Source: CAZHDI01 sp964531285 (lineage in GTDB: Bacteria; Pseudomonadota; Alphaproteobacteria; JAJFIK01). From it: DNA of 63,638 nt. How positions within the stretch are numbered: position 1 is the stretch's first letter; each line of letters starts with the position of its first letter. The notes beneath the pieces are model-generated. The model did no database searches. It saw only the letters and a list, made by a program, of their open reading frames with translations, and was not told the origin of the DNA. Location of the stretch: the NCBI GenBank assembly GCA_964531285.1, contig CAZHDI010000007.1, positions 1-63,638 on the forward strand, written 5' to 3'. A program made the translations under genes and the position numbers. Positions 33,420 to 41,953 of this stretch are shown here, piece after piece.

Positions 33420-35924
33420 TCAGGCGGAATCGCCGGCCGTCAGATCGAGTTCGACGCGCACCACGCCCGGCTCGCCCGGTTCGCGATGGATGGTGAACCC
33501 GAGCCGCCGGTTGAGGTCGAGCATGCCCTGATTGCCCGCCAGCACATGGCCGTAAATGCCGTTGAGACCCATGGTTCGGGCATAGGCGATGATATGTTCC
33601 ATCAGTATGCGGCCCAGGCCAAGCCCTTGCAGATCGGAGCGCACCACCACCGCATATTCACCGATGTCGCCGCTGTGGTCGCGCACCAGGCGCACCACGC
33701 CCATGATCTCGGCTTCGCCCGGCAGCCCCGGCCCGGCCAGCACGAAGGCCATGTGCCACTCGTAATCGATCTGGGTGAGACCGGCCATGAATTCGTGAGT
33801 CGCGGTCTTGATGGGCCGGAAGAAGCGCCGGCGGACATCCTCCGGCGACAGACGATTGAAATGATCGATCAGGGCCGGCTCGTCTTCCGGGCGGATCGGG
33901 CGCAGGAGCACCACCCGGCCGTCGCGTGCGGTGACATGGCGCTCCAACTCGCGCGGATAGGGGCGGATGGCGAGCCGGTTGCGGGCATCCGGCGCGGTCA
34001 GCGGTTCTGCCGTGATCTCGATGGCGGCAGTGGTCCAGGCCGCCCGCACCGGCCCGACCAGAATGCCGTCCATGTCCAGGCGGACGATATCGGGCAGATC
34101 CACCAGCATCTGGCTGGTCTGCATGAGCGCGAGCGCCAGCGATTCAAGACGCGCGCCTTCGCCGGGCCGCTGGAACAGGCTGGGGCCGAGCCGGTGCGAC
34201 AGGATCACATCCTGGGCCAGAGTCTGGTTGAGCGGCGGTAATCCGACCGCGGGCGGACTGATCAGATCGCCTTCGGGACCGGCGAGACCCAGAACGATCA
34301 GGGGACCGAATTCCGGATCGATGGCCGTGCGGATGCGCCAGGGGACGGAGGCCACATCGGTGCCGAGCGGGCCGGGGCGCAGGCCATAGGCGGCGAACAC
34401 GGCTCCGGTGTCCTCCGGCGTCAGACGGCTCAGACCCTGGGCTTGCGCTGCGGCGATCCGAGTCCGGGCGGCTGCCGGGTCCACATTGAACAGGGCCGGC
34501 AACGAGGCCGGGGTTTCCCGCAAGGCAATCGAGACCTGCCGGTGATTGTGCAAAACACTGAAAGCGGCAATGGCCGTCGAGGGGGTTTCGAAACTGGGAA
34601 TATGGGCTTCGGCAAAAACGCGCCGGGCCGCCGCGGCCTCGGCCCCGCCGGGCCAGCTTGTCAGGATCCACGGGCGGCGGCGGTTCGGCGTGCGCCGGGC
34701 GGTTTCAACGGCCTCGGCCACCGCGCGGGCGGTTTCCTCGCCCGAGGCGACCCCGGTCGGTCCGGCAAGGACCAGGATCGCATCGGTGTTGGGATCCTCC
34801 ATCATCACGTCCAGGGCGCCGCGAAACCGCGCACCGTCCGCATCGGGCAGAATGTCCACCGGGTTCGCGCGGGGGCGCCCGGGCGGCAGCAGGGCGGAGA
34901 GGCGCGTAACCGTATCGGGCGCCAGGGTTGCGAGCCGTCCGCCGCGCTCCAGCAGACTGTCCATCGCCATGGTGCCGATGCTCTCGCCATTGGACAGGAT
35001 CGCCAGACGGTCGCCGGTCCCGGGCAGACTGTCCGCGGGCAGACGGGCCGACAGCGCTTCGACCGTATCGAACAGGGCCTCCAGGGTGCGCACCTGTATG
35101 AGACCCGCCCGCCGGAACGCGCCGCCATAAATCAGGTGCCGGTCCGGCAGGCTCGGGTCGATCACCGCGCCTTCGGGTAGATAGTCATCGCCGTGCGTGC
35201 CGGCCTTCATGATGATCACCGGCTTGGTCCGCGCGGCATGGCGGGCGGCGGACAAGAATCGGCGCGCGAAGGGCAGGCGCTCCGCATAAAGAACGATGGA
35301 CCGGCAGCGGGTGTTCTCGGCGAGATAGAACAGCACATCCGAATAGTCCACGTCGATCATGTCGCCCAGCGAGATCACATGGGAAAACCCCAGGCCCTGG
35401 AGATTGGCCCAGTCCACCAAAGGACCTGCGGCGGTGGCCGACTGGCCGACAAAGGCGATCGGTCCGGGCCGGGCGTTGAAGCGCGACATCGCCGCATGAA
35501 GGCCGTTATGGGGGGTTGACAGACCGAGGCAGTTCGGCCCGGCAATGCGGATGTCGTGGGCCCGGGCGATGTCGATCAGCATGCGGCGCAGATCGGCGGC
35601 GGGCGTCTCGCCGCGTTTGAGATCGGAAATGATGACGCAGGCGCGCACACCGCGCCGCCCCAGCGCGGTAAGCGCCTCGACCACGGTATCGGCCGGTGAG
35701 GTGATCACCGCCAGGTCGGGCACCTCGGGGGCCTCTTCGATGCCGGTCAGGCAGCGGCGTCCCAGCACGGTCTTGCGGCGCGGATTGACCGGATAAAGGG
35801 GGCCTTTGAAGCGCTCGATCAGATTGCGGGTCACAACGCCGGCCACGGACGTGGCGCTTTCGGTCGCGCCGATCACGGCCACCGACTGGGGCTCGAACAG
35901 ATAGTCGAGATTGCGGATCGTCAC
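33420..35924 (-). CDS. PatZ-like protein: acyl-CoA synthetase (NDP-forming) module with C-terminal GNAT
   Basis: 834 residues from a GTG at 35924 preceded by GGGAGG. Domains: CoA-binding (about 5-100, LFEPQSVAVIGATESATSVAG), succinyl-CoA-ligase-like parts (about 140-460, IAGPNCLGLSTPHNGLHA), a shortened ATP-grasp region (about 480-640), and GNAT acetyltransferase (about 660-825, with VVVRSDLQGLGLGRILM as acetyl-CoA loop). PatZ/Pka acetylates protein lysines in E. coli. Compared with that family, the text jumps from the YGL start of ATP-grasp straight to the DPEFGPLIVLG segment. The stretch of about 75 residues with the ATP-binding Lys is missing, in frame. The synthetase half is therefore probably inactive and may only sense acyl-CoA. 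Confidence 0.85.
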   Translation of the reverse strand: MTIRNLDYLFEPQSVAVIGATESATSVAGVVTRNLIERFKGPLYPVNPRRKTVLGRRCLTGIEEAPEVPDLAVITSPADTVVEALTALGRRGVRACVIISDLKRGETPAADLRRMLIDIARAHDIRIAGPNCLGLSTPHNGLHAAMSRFNARPGPIAFVGQSATAAGPLVDWANLQGLGFSHVISLGDMIDVDYSDVLFYLAENTRCRSIVLYAERLPFARRFLSAARHAARTKPVIIMKAGTHGDDYLPEGAVIDPSLPDRHLIYGGAFRRAGLIQVRTLEALFDTVEALSARLPADSLPGTGDRLAILSNGESIGTMAMDSLLERGGRLATLAPDTVTRLSALLPPGRPRANPVDILPDADGARFRGALDVMMEDPNTDAILVLAGPTGVASGEETARAVAEAVETARRTPNRRRPWILTSWPGGAEAAAARRVFAEAHIPSFETPSTAIAAFSVLHNHRQVSIALRETPASLPALFNVDPAAARTRIAAAQAQGLSRLTPEDTGAVFAAYGLRPGPLGTDVASVPWRIRTAIDPEFGPLIVLGLAGPEGDLISPPAVGLPPLNQTLAQDVILSHRLGPSLFQRPGEGARLESLALALMQTSQMLVDLPDIVRLDMDGILVGPVRAAWTTAAIEITAEPLTAPDARNRLAIRPYPRELERHVTARDGRVVLLRPIRPEDEPALIDHFNRLSPEDVRRRFFRPIKTATHEFMAGLTQIDYEWHMAFVLAGPGLPGEAEIMGVVRLVRDHSGDIGEYAVVVRSDLQGLGLGRILMEHIIAYARTMGLNGIYGHVLAGNQGMLDLNRRLGFTIHREPGEPGVVRVELDLTAGDSA

Positions 35925-36064
35925 GACGACCTCCCTGAGCGGCGGTGGCTTTTGAACGCCTCTAGTATAGAGAGGCCGGGCCCGCGCGTCCCGGTCTTGA
36001 GCCCGGCGCGCGCGCGGGGCATCTTGGGCGCCCGGCAGATCTGCCGTTGGGGAGAAACCGAGCC

Positions 36065-37102
36065 ATGTTTCCGCATGCACCGCGCCGCCCGCCCGATCCG
36101 GCGCCGCCCGATACCCTGCTCTGGCGGTTTGCCCGCCGGCTGCCGCGCCCGGTGCTGACCCTGGCCACGCTGGCGTTCGTATCGTCGCTGTTCGTGTTCT
36201 GGATCACCGGCGCGCTGCGCATCGGGGACCCGGACAGCCCTTACATGGACGGGCGCTACTCCTTTATCGGACTGGCGCTGATGTTTTCGTCGCTGTTCGC
36301 CTATTTCACGGTGTTCAGCCTGGTGACCAGCCGTCAGGGCGGGCGCGTGTTCGCCCAATTCAAGAACCGCACGGTCCCCGGCGTGGCGATTTCCACCTAT
36401 CAGCACCGCTATGCGGAAAGCTCCAATCCGGTGCTTTGGATCATTGCGGTTGTCACGGCCATGGGCCTTGCCGGGCTCCAGTCGTCCGATCTCCTGGTGT
36501 TGTTTTTCGACCATCCAAGGGAGGCGTTGTGGGCCGGGGTGCTCAGCTTCGCCAATCTCGCCGTGTGGTCGTTCAGCTTCATCGCGGCCGGCTGGGTGTT
36601 CAAGGGCAGTTTAATTCTGGCGGAGTTTATCCGGGACGGCGTTCAACTCGATGTTCGCGATCCCTCGCAGCTTCGGCTGTTCACCCGGCTCGGTCTGGGC
36701 AACGCGGCGCTGTTTGTGGGCATTCTGGCGCTGTTGCCGATCCAGAGCATCGACGACCGGGGCCCGGCGGGCTTCGTCATTCCGCTCATCATCACCCTGC
36801 CGTCGGCCCTGGCGGTCTGGCTGATCCCGGTGATGGCGGCGCGTGCCCGCATCAAATGCGCGAAGGACGAGGAGCTGGACCGGGTGCAGGAGGCGCTCGG
36901 GGCCGCGGGCGACGGGCTCGACGCGCGCAGCCTGGAGCGGATCAACGCGCTCCTGGCCTATCGCAATCACATCGAAGCCGTCCATGAATGGCCGTTCGGG
37001 GCCTCCAGCCTGCTCAGGATCGCGATCTACGTGGTCATCCCGACCACGGCCTGGACGGTCGCGATCTTCGCCGAAGTCTGGCTGGAGCGGACGCTGCAAT
37101 AA
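36065..37102 (+). CDS. Multi-span membrane protein of unknown function
   Basis: 345 residues with about seven hydrophobic segments (about 32-52, 70-92, 122-140, 150-185, 205-222, 232-255, 318-340). Between the last two lies a charged cytoplasmic-looking stretch with DEELDRVQEALGAAGDGL. I recognise no catalytic motif or family. The ATG at 36065 has GGGGAG upstream. It is divergent from the PatZ-like gene and converges on a glycosyltransferase with only 11 bases between. Confidence 0.7.
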   Translation: MFPHAPRRPPDPAPPDTLLWRFARRLPRPVLTLATLAFVSSLFVFWITGALRIGDPDSPYMDGRYSFIGLALMFSSLFAYFTVFSLVTSRQGGRVFAQFKNRTVPGVAISTYQHRYAESSNPVLWIIAVVTAMGLAGLQSSDLLVLFFDHPREALWAGVLSFANLAVWSFSFIAAGWVFKGSLILAEFIRDGVQLDVRDPSQLRLFTRLGLGNAALFVGILALLPIQSIDDRGPAGFVIPLIITLPSALAVWLIPVMAARARIKCAKDEELDRVQEALGAAGDGLDARSLERINALLAYRNHIEAVHEWPFGASSLLRIAIYVVIPTTAWTVAIFAEVWLERTLQ

Positions 37103-37113
37103 CCGCCGGACGG

Positions 37114-38298
37114 TCAATCGAAAAGCTTGGCGCTTTCGTCCCAATAGGCTTCGTCGAAGCCGGGGATATCGAGATTGACGAGAAACTGCTTGGTGCAGTT
37201 CTCCCAGCTGAACCGCATGGCATGGGCCCGGCAGGCCGCCGCATCGGCAACCCCGAGAGCCCTGCGGCAGGCGGCTTCCAGATCATTGTCGAGCGCACCG
37301 ACCGTGCCGTCCTCGAAGATGTCTTTCGGCCCCTGGACCGGGTAGGCGGCAACCGGGGTGCCGCAGGCCAGCGCTTCGACATTCACCAGGCCGAAGGTGT
37401 CGGTCAGGCTGGGAAACACGAACACATCGCTGGCCGCATAGATCCGGGCCAGTTCTTCCCCGAATTTCGTTCCCATAAAGACGGCCCTGGGATAGGCCTG
37501 CTGGAGGTCCGCGCGCATCGGACCGTCACCGACGACAACCTTGGTGCCGGGCAGGTCGAGCGCCAAAAACGCGTTGATGTTTTTCTCTACCGCGACCCGG
37601 CCGACATAGAGCCAGAGCGGGCGCGGCAGGTCCTCGAATGCGGGCAGGGGCTCGGCAAAGGGACGGAACAGGCCGGTATCCACCCCGCGCGACCAGATCC
37701 GAAGATTTTCCAGGCCCCGTTCGGCCATCTCGTCTTTGAGCGACTGGGTCGCGACCATCACCGCCGAGGCCTGATTGTGGAACCGGCGCAGATAAGCATA
37801 TCCCCAGGACACCGGAAGCCCGGTCCGGGCGGTGACATATTCGGGGAACCGGGTGTGCAGGGATGTCGTGAACGGATGATCCCGGCGCAGACAAAAGCGC
37901 CGGGCCGCGAGCCCCAGGGGGCCTTCGGTGGCGATGTGGATCGCATGGGGGCGGAAGGTGTTGATGTGCTTGGCCAGCTTGCGGTTCGGCAGGAGCGCAA
38001 GACGAATTTCCGGATAGGTCGGCATCGGCACGGTGCGGAACATGTCCGGCGTGATGTAGCTGACCTCGTTGCCGAAGCGTTCAAGCTGGGTGCCGAGCGT
38101 CTCCAGGGTGCGGACCACGCCATTGACCTGGGGGATCCAGGCATCGGTCACGATGAGAACCTTGAGACCGGAATGGGGATTGGGATCGTCCATGCCGCCG
38201 GCCTTGCGGCGCCGGCGCAGGACTTTCAAACGGTTTCCGGCCCGGCGGTACCAGGTGGATTTCCGGGTGTCCGTGGAGTCTGGTGACGGCTCGCTCAT
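37114..38298 (-). CDS. Glycosyltransferase family 4 (MgtA/alpha-mannosyltransferase-like)
   Basis: 394 residues from the ATG at 38298. A basic N-terminal stretch precedes the fold, which starts LKVLIVTDAWIPQVNGVVRT, the signature of GDP-mannose- or UDP-sugar-dependent glycolipid glycosyltransferases. The acceptor half has HIHIATEGPLG-like IHIATEGPLGLAARRF and TTSLHTRFPEYV; the donor half has LWLYVGRVAVEKNI and PSLTDTFGLVNVEALACGTP. It probably makes a glycolipid at the membrane, such as those that replace phospholipids under phosphate limitation, but that role is an inference. Confidence 0.87.
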   Translation of the reverse strand: MSEPSPDSTDTRKSTWYRRAGNRLKVLRRRRKAGGMDDPNPHSGLKVLIVTDAWIPQVNGVVRTLETLGTQLERFGNEVSYITPDMFRTVPMPTYPEIRLALLPNRKLAKHINTFRPHAIHIATEGPLGLAARRFCLRRDHPFTTSLHTRFPEYVTARTGLPVSWGYAYLRRFHNQASAVMVATQSLKDEMAERGLENLRIWSRGVDTGLFRPFAEPLPAFEDLPRPLWLYVGRVAVEKNINAFLALDLPGTKVVVGDGPMRADLQQAYPRAVFMGTKFGEELARIYAASDVFVFPSLTDTFGLVNVEALACGTPVAAYPVQGPKDIFEDGTVGALDNDLEAACRRALGVADAAACRAHAMRFSWENCTKQFLVNLDIPGFDEAYWDESAKLFD

Positions 38299-38451
38299 CC
38301 CCGCCCCTTCCCGATGATGCCCCGCGCTTGCCGGGCGTCTGCGGCCCGTAGCACGCTGGATCATAACGGCGGGCGGGTCCGGCAGCCTAGGCGAAAGTGC
38401 CATGGGCCGCCGCGAGAGGCGTATTTCGGGCGGCGAGGCCGTGCCGATGGC

Positions 38452-39462
38452 TCAGCGGATCAGCACGGCGGCCTGTTGAGCGCGCGCGGCGGGTGTCGCC
38501 GACAGGGAGGGCACCGCGAAGAACAGGCTCGCTGCGCGATGGAGCGTGCGCGAGGATCCGCCCAGATGGGTCGACGGCACCAGGATGAGGTTGGGGGCGC
38601 CGGTGGACGCAGTTTCAACCGGTCCGGTCAAAGCCACGGTGCGTTTGAGGTCCTTCGCCAGGGCCCGGCGGGTGCCTGCGGGCCGGGTCGCGGCGCCCAG
38701 CGAGGCCGTAACGGTTTCGTCCGATCCACTGAACGCGGCCGCAACCGGGGTCCCGAGGCTGGCCAGGACGCGGGCGCTGCGGCGCTCGTCCAACGCGGCC
38801 AGGCGGCTTGCGCGGGCGGCGCGCTGGTCCTTACGGACACGCTCGGCGCGGTCTTTTTCCTGGGCCCAGAAGCGGTCGATCTTGGCGCCATAGGCCGCGC
38901 CGCTGTCCGGGTCATGGGAGTGATACGCGCGCACGGCGACCCGCCACTCGCCGTGCAAGGCATGAAGATGGGCCAGGAACTGGGCCGCGTAAGCGGTGTT
39001 GGCCGTGGGATCGAGGGCTTCCTCGACACTGGTGAAGGCGCGCGGATGATATTTCAGGTTCACCTGCATGCAGCCGACATCGATGCTTTCGACCCCGGAG
39101 CGCCGGAAGGTGCGGACCGCATCCACCGCTTCGGCCTTGGTGGCGAAGCGGTAGCCCTGGCCGCGCACATTGATGGTCCAGGGCCAGGGGGCCGATTCGC
39201 TGCGGCCGATGCCGCGAATACCGGTTTCGGTGACGGCGATGGCCGGTAAAAGACTGTCCGGCAGCCCGGCCGCGCGCCCGACCTCATCGGCAGCGCTCCG
39301 GCATTGGCTCCAGCCCGGATCGCCCGCGTCCACGGGCGGGACGCCGCCGCTGCTGTCGGCCAACGCCTGCGGCGCGGCGCCCAGCGCGGTCACAATAAGC
39401 AGGAGGGCGGCGGTCCAGATTTGCGCCGGGACCGGCCTGCGATAACGCTCAAACCACATCAT
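38452..39462 (-). CDS. Lytic transglycosylase (SLT domain) protein
   Basis: 336 residues from the ATG pair at 39459-39462. A signal peptide (IWTAALLLIVTALGAAPQALA) is followed by an SLT-like domain: LLPAIAVTETGIRG with the catalytic Glu, VGCMQVNLKYHPRAF and ANTAYAAQFLAHL. It cleaves peptidoglycan glycan strands. The C-terminal 130 residues are Ala/Arg-rich, low complexity and without a known domain. It is a single gene, upstream of which lies a suhB-type RNA on the other strand. Confidence 0.85.
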   Translation of the reverse strand: MMWFERYRRPVPAQIWTAALLLIVTALGAAPQALADSSGGVPPVDAGDPGWSQCRSAADEVGRAAGLPDSLLPAIAVTETGIRGIGRSESAPWPWTINVRGQGYRFATKAEAVDAVRTFRRSGVESIDVGCMQVNLKYHPRAFTSVEEALDPTANTAYAAQFLAHLHALHGEWRVAVRAYHSHDPDSGAAYGAKIDRFWAQEKDRAERVRKDQRAARASRLAALDERRSARVLASLGTPVAAAFSGSDETVTASLGAATRPAGTRRALAKDLKRTVALTGPVETASTGAPNLILVPSTHLGGSSRTLHRAASLFFAVPSLSATPAARAQQAAVLIR

Positions 39463-39711
39463 GGATGACTGTCTACCCCGCGGACGGTTGTAAACCTGTT
39501 GTTGCTTCCCCTTGTTCCGCGCGACCCGCTTATAACAAAATTGGCCCAACGCGCTTAAGGAAAAATTGCTCATATCCGATTGTGCGTTGCAAAAAATCCG
39601 GTGCCGGGGGCCGGGTGCGGCCTTCTTGCACCATGGCTTTGCGTTGTGTTTCAAAGTGTTGAGTGCCTTGTGTTGCGCCCCGGTCACAGCCCACAGGATC
39701 CGGCTGGAGCC

Positions 39712-39740
39712 CTTGATTTATGTGCGCTGCGGGAGCATAT
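39712..39740 (+). promoter_or_regulatory. Sigma-70-type promoter of the small RNA
   Basis: CTTGAT at 39712-39717, a 17-base spacer, GCATAT at 39735-39740. This fits the alphaproteobacterial consensus CTTGAC-N17-CTATAT with one mismatch in the -35 and two in the -10, and predicts a start near 39747. Confidence 0.55.
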
Positions 39741-39746
39741 ACTGCA

Positions 39747-39829
39747 GTGCGGCATCATCGCGATGCTGCTGCCCTTCCTGGGCGTTTCCTCCCTAGACTT
39801 GGGCCGCCTCCTGTGAGGCGGCCTTTTTT
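39747..39829 (+). ncRNA. suhB/MmgR (alpha-r8) family small RNA
   Basis: Trans-acting small RNA family of alphaproteobacteria; MmgR of Sinorhizobium restrains storage-polymer granules. Seen here: a first hairpin (gcatc/gatgc at 39752-39766), then the invariant single-stranded 10-mer TTTCCTCCCT (39785-39794), and a perfect 8-bp terminator stem (39802-39809 with 39816-39823) with six T. The 10-mer resembles an anti-Shine-Dalgarno sequence and is the known hallmark of the family. The 5' end is estimated from the promoter. Confidence 0.8.
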
Positions 39830-39893
39830 CTATCCGGAAGGCTGGCTTCGGTGAAAACAAGGGCACGCAAGGCCCGTGCCGGGACGTGGGGCG

Positions 39894-40832
39894 TCAGTCG
39901 GTGTGGACCAGCAGATCGGGCATCAGGCTGGTGAGCCGGTCGATCAGCATGGACAGGTCCCGTTTGACCGCGGCGAAGCGGCGTCCCCGCGTCATGCCGA
40001 CCTCGTCCATATAAAGACCGCGGTTGATCTCGATCTGGAGGGCATGAACGCCCAGGGCCGGGCGGCCGTAATACTCGGTACAAAACCCGCCGGCATAGGG
40101 CGAATTCCGCGTCACCCGGTAGCCGAGCGCGCGTAGGAAGTCCCCCGCCGCATGGGACAGGGCATAGGTGCAGGCCGTGCCATAGCGGTCGCCGAGCACG
40201 AAATCCGCGCGGTTGGTCCCCCGGTCGCGGTCGAGCGGGCCGCCGATCGACGGCATGGAATGGCAATCGATCAGCACCGCGCAGCCGAACCGCGCCTTGG
40301 TCTGCTCCAGCAGGTCCTTCAGGGTGGCGTGATAGGGCTGATAATAATGGACGATCCGATGTTCGGCTTCGGCGAAGGGAATCTTCGTCCCATAAATATC
40401 CGCGCCGTCCGAGACCGACCGGGCGATGGTCCCCAGGCCGCTGGCGACCCTGAGCGAGCGGGTATTGACCCAGCGCGGCAGCGGATCGGCGAACATGCCG
40501 GGATCCAACTCCCAGGCCTCGCGGTTCACATCCACATATGCGCGCGGGAAATGCGCCTTGAGCAACGGCGCGCCGCATGCAGGCGCGGCGGCGAACAGAT
40601 CGTCCACGAAAGCGTCTTCGGAGCGGCGCAGGGTCACCGGGTCGAGTTGGGAGACAGCCAGAAAATCGTCCGGATAATCCCGCCCCGAATGGGGCGAGGA
40701 AAACACGAACGGCACGGTCTGCTCGTCCGGTTCATGGATTTCCAGCGCCGGATCGACCGCCGCCGGCCGGCCGGGTGCGCCACCCAGGACCGTGCCTGCG
40801 GTGGCGGGCTGGGCTGTCCAAAGTGCTCTCAT
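39894..40832 (-). CDS. N-formylglutamate amidohydrolase family protein
   Basis: 312 residues from the ATG at 40832. FGase family metal-dependent amidohydrolase: FVFSSPHSGRDYPDDFL near residue 42, DAFVDDLF, AYVDVNREAWELDP and VLIDCHSMPSIG supply the metal-binding Asp and His residues, and LQIEINRGLYMDE is the conserved C-terminal motif. The reference reaction cleaves N-formyl-L-glutamate in histidine breakdown (HutG), but no hut genes adjoin it, and family members also act on other N-acyl amino acids. Confidence 0.87.
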   Translation of the reverse strand: MRALWTAQPATAGTVLGGAPGRPAAVDPALEIHEPDEQTVPFVFSSPHSGRDYPDDFLAVSQLDPVTLRRSEDAFVDDLFAAAPACGAPLLKAHFPRAYVDVNREAWELDPGMFADPLPRWVNTRSLRVASGLGTIARSVSDGADIYGTKIPFAEAEHRIVHYYQPYHATLKDLLEQTKARFGCAVLIDCHSMPSIGGPLDRDRGTNRADFVLGDRYGTACTYALSHAAGDFLRALGYRVTRNSPYAGGFCTEYYGRPALGVHALQIEINRGLYMDEVGMTRGRRFAAVKRDLSMLIDRLTSLMPDLLVHTD

Positions 40833-41184
40833 CGGGGCCGGAATCCTTCGATCGGCGGACCTGTGCTGAGACCGTTGCCCCGGTCCGCGGCGGACCTGGA
40901 ACGGACGATCCAGCGGCGCGGGCCATGGACGTCGGGGAAGGGCGTTGCGATGGGCGGGCGGGCCGGCCGCCGCAACGAGCCTGGGCAAGAGCAGACCATC
41001 TTCCGGTGGGCCGATCAACCGCGCGGGAGTGGCTGTGCCAAGGGGGCATTGACTTCCCCGCCCGGGAGCGTCTTAGCGTCGGGCCTTTAGCCGCTGTTTA
41101 CCTTTTGGGCGCTTTAGTGTGGGGTACCAAAACGAAAGGGCCGCAGGGTTTGAGTGGCGGCCTGAGACAGCCAAGGGTGGGGCA
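40833..41184. other. Divergent promoter region between FGase and cpdR
   Basis: About 350 bases without a gene. A TTGACT at 41049-41054 could be a -35 for cpdR, but the matching -10 (cttagc) is poor. No CtrA box or GANTC site was noted close to the start. Confidence 0.4.
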
Positions 41185-41544
41185 ATGGCGAAGATCCTGC
41201 TTGCCGAAGACGATGAAGCGATGCGCCGTTTTCTTAAGGGCGCACTGGAAAAGGCCGGTCATGCGGTCACGGATTTCGGGCAGGGCGACGAGGCGTTGAC
41301 CGAGCTTGAACAGACCATGTTCGATCTGTTGCTGACCGATATTGTCATGCCGGTCATGGACGGGATCGAATTGGCGCGCCGTGCCGCCGAGATCGATCCC
41401 AATCTGAAGATCATGTTCATCACCGGTTTTGCCGCCGTGGCGCTCAATCCGGACAACAATGCGCCCAAGGATGCGAAAGTGCTCTCCAAGCCCTTCCATC
41501 TGCGCGATCTGGTGCATGAAGTGGAGCGCATGGTCGCGGCCTGA
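41185..41544 (+). CDS. cpdR: CpdR-like single-domain response regulator
   Basis: 119 residues, a receiver domain only: ILLAEDDEAMRRFL (acidic pocket), LLLTDIVMPVMDGIEL (phospho-Asp near residue 51), FITGFAA and VLSKPFHL (Lys). CpdR of Caulobacter, when unphosphorylated, recruits ClpXP to the cell pole and triggers degradation of cell-cycle proteins; phosphate comes through CckA-ChpT. High similarity in wording (KILLAEDD, SKPFHLRDLV) supports orthology. GGGTGGGG precedes the ATG. Confidence 0.85.
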   Translation: MAKILLAEDDEAMRRFLKGALEKAGHAVTDFGQGDEALTELEQTMFDLLLTDIVMPVMDGIELARRAAEIDPNLKIMFITGFAAVALNPDNNAPKDAKVLSKPFHLRDLVHEVERMVAA

Positions 41545-41689
41545 CGGCCCGGTTACGCCATGCCTCGGGCCCGGTCCGGACCGGCGGATCGGCGCTTGCG
41601 CCCCGCCGCCATTCCCGATATATCGCTCGTCTCACTTCCCGCGCCCGGCCGGTCGGATCTGCGACATGCGTGCCCGGGCACCCCTTGAG

Positions 41690-41764
41690 GGGCGCGTAGC
41701 TCAGTGGGAGAGCACTACGTTGACATCGTAGGGGTCGGCAGTTCAATCCTGCCCGCGCCCACCA
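41690..41764 (+). tRNA. tRNA-Val (anticodon GAC)
   Basis: Cloverleaf read by eye: acceptor gggcgcg (41690-41696) with cgcgccc (41754-41760), D-arm tagctcagtgggagagca, anticodon stem ctacg/cgtag with loop TTGACAT (anticodon GAC at 41722-41724), T-arm ggcag/ctgcc with TTCAATC loop. Discriminator A and an encoded CCA (41762-41764). Confidence 0.95.
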
Positions 41765-41953
41765 TTCGCCCGCCGGCCCTTTAGGCCGGGCCGGCGCCGT
41801 CTTCGTCTTCCTTAACAGCCGGTCAAACCGGGCATGCAACGGTCATGCACCGACGGGATGTCCGCGCGTGGCCCGGAACGGTCCCGTGTTCTGGGTGTTC
41901 TTGGAAAAAGCCCTATCATCGAGGATCGAAGAAAAAGACCGGAGCGCACCGCC

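Larger units (their letters stand above)
39463..39893. other. Intergenic region with small RNA
   Basis: 431 bases between two minus-strand genes. The left half (39463-39700) shows nothing I can name. The right half holds a plus-strand promoter, the suhB/MmgR-type RNA and its terminator. Confidence 0.6.

Noticed and set aside
39463..39700. N-terminal extension of the lytic transglycosylase
   Set aside because: The frame is open upstream of 39462, but the signal peptide starts at the ATG pair at 39459-39462 and the upstream residues look like translated non-coding sequence.
41049..41077. Promoter of cpdR (TTGACT with a cttagc -10)
   Set aside because: The -10 matches only three of six bases; too weak to list as a feature.
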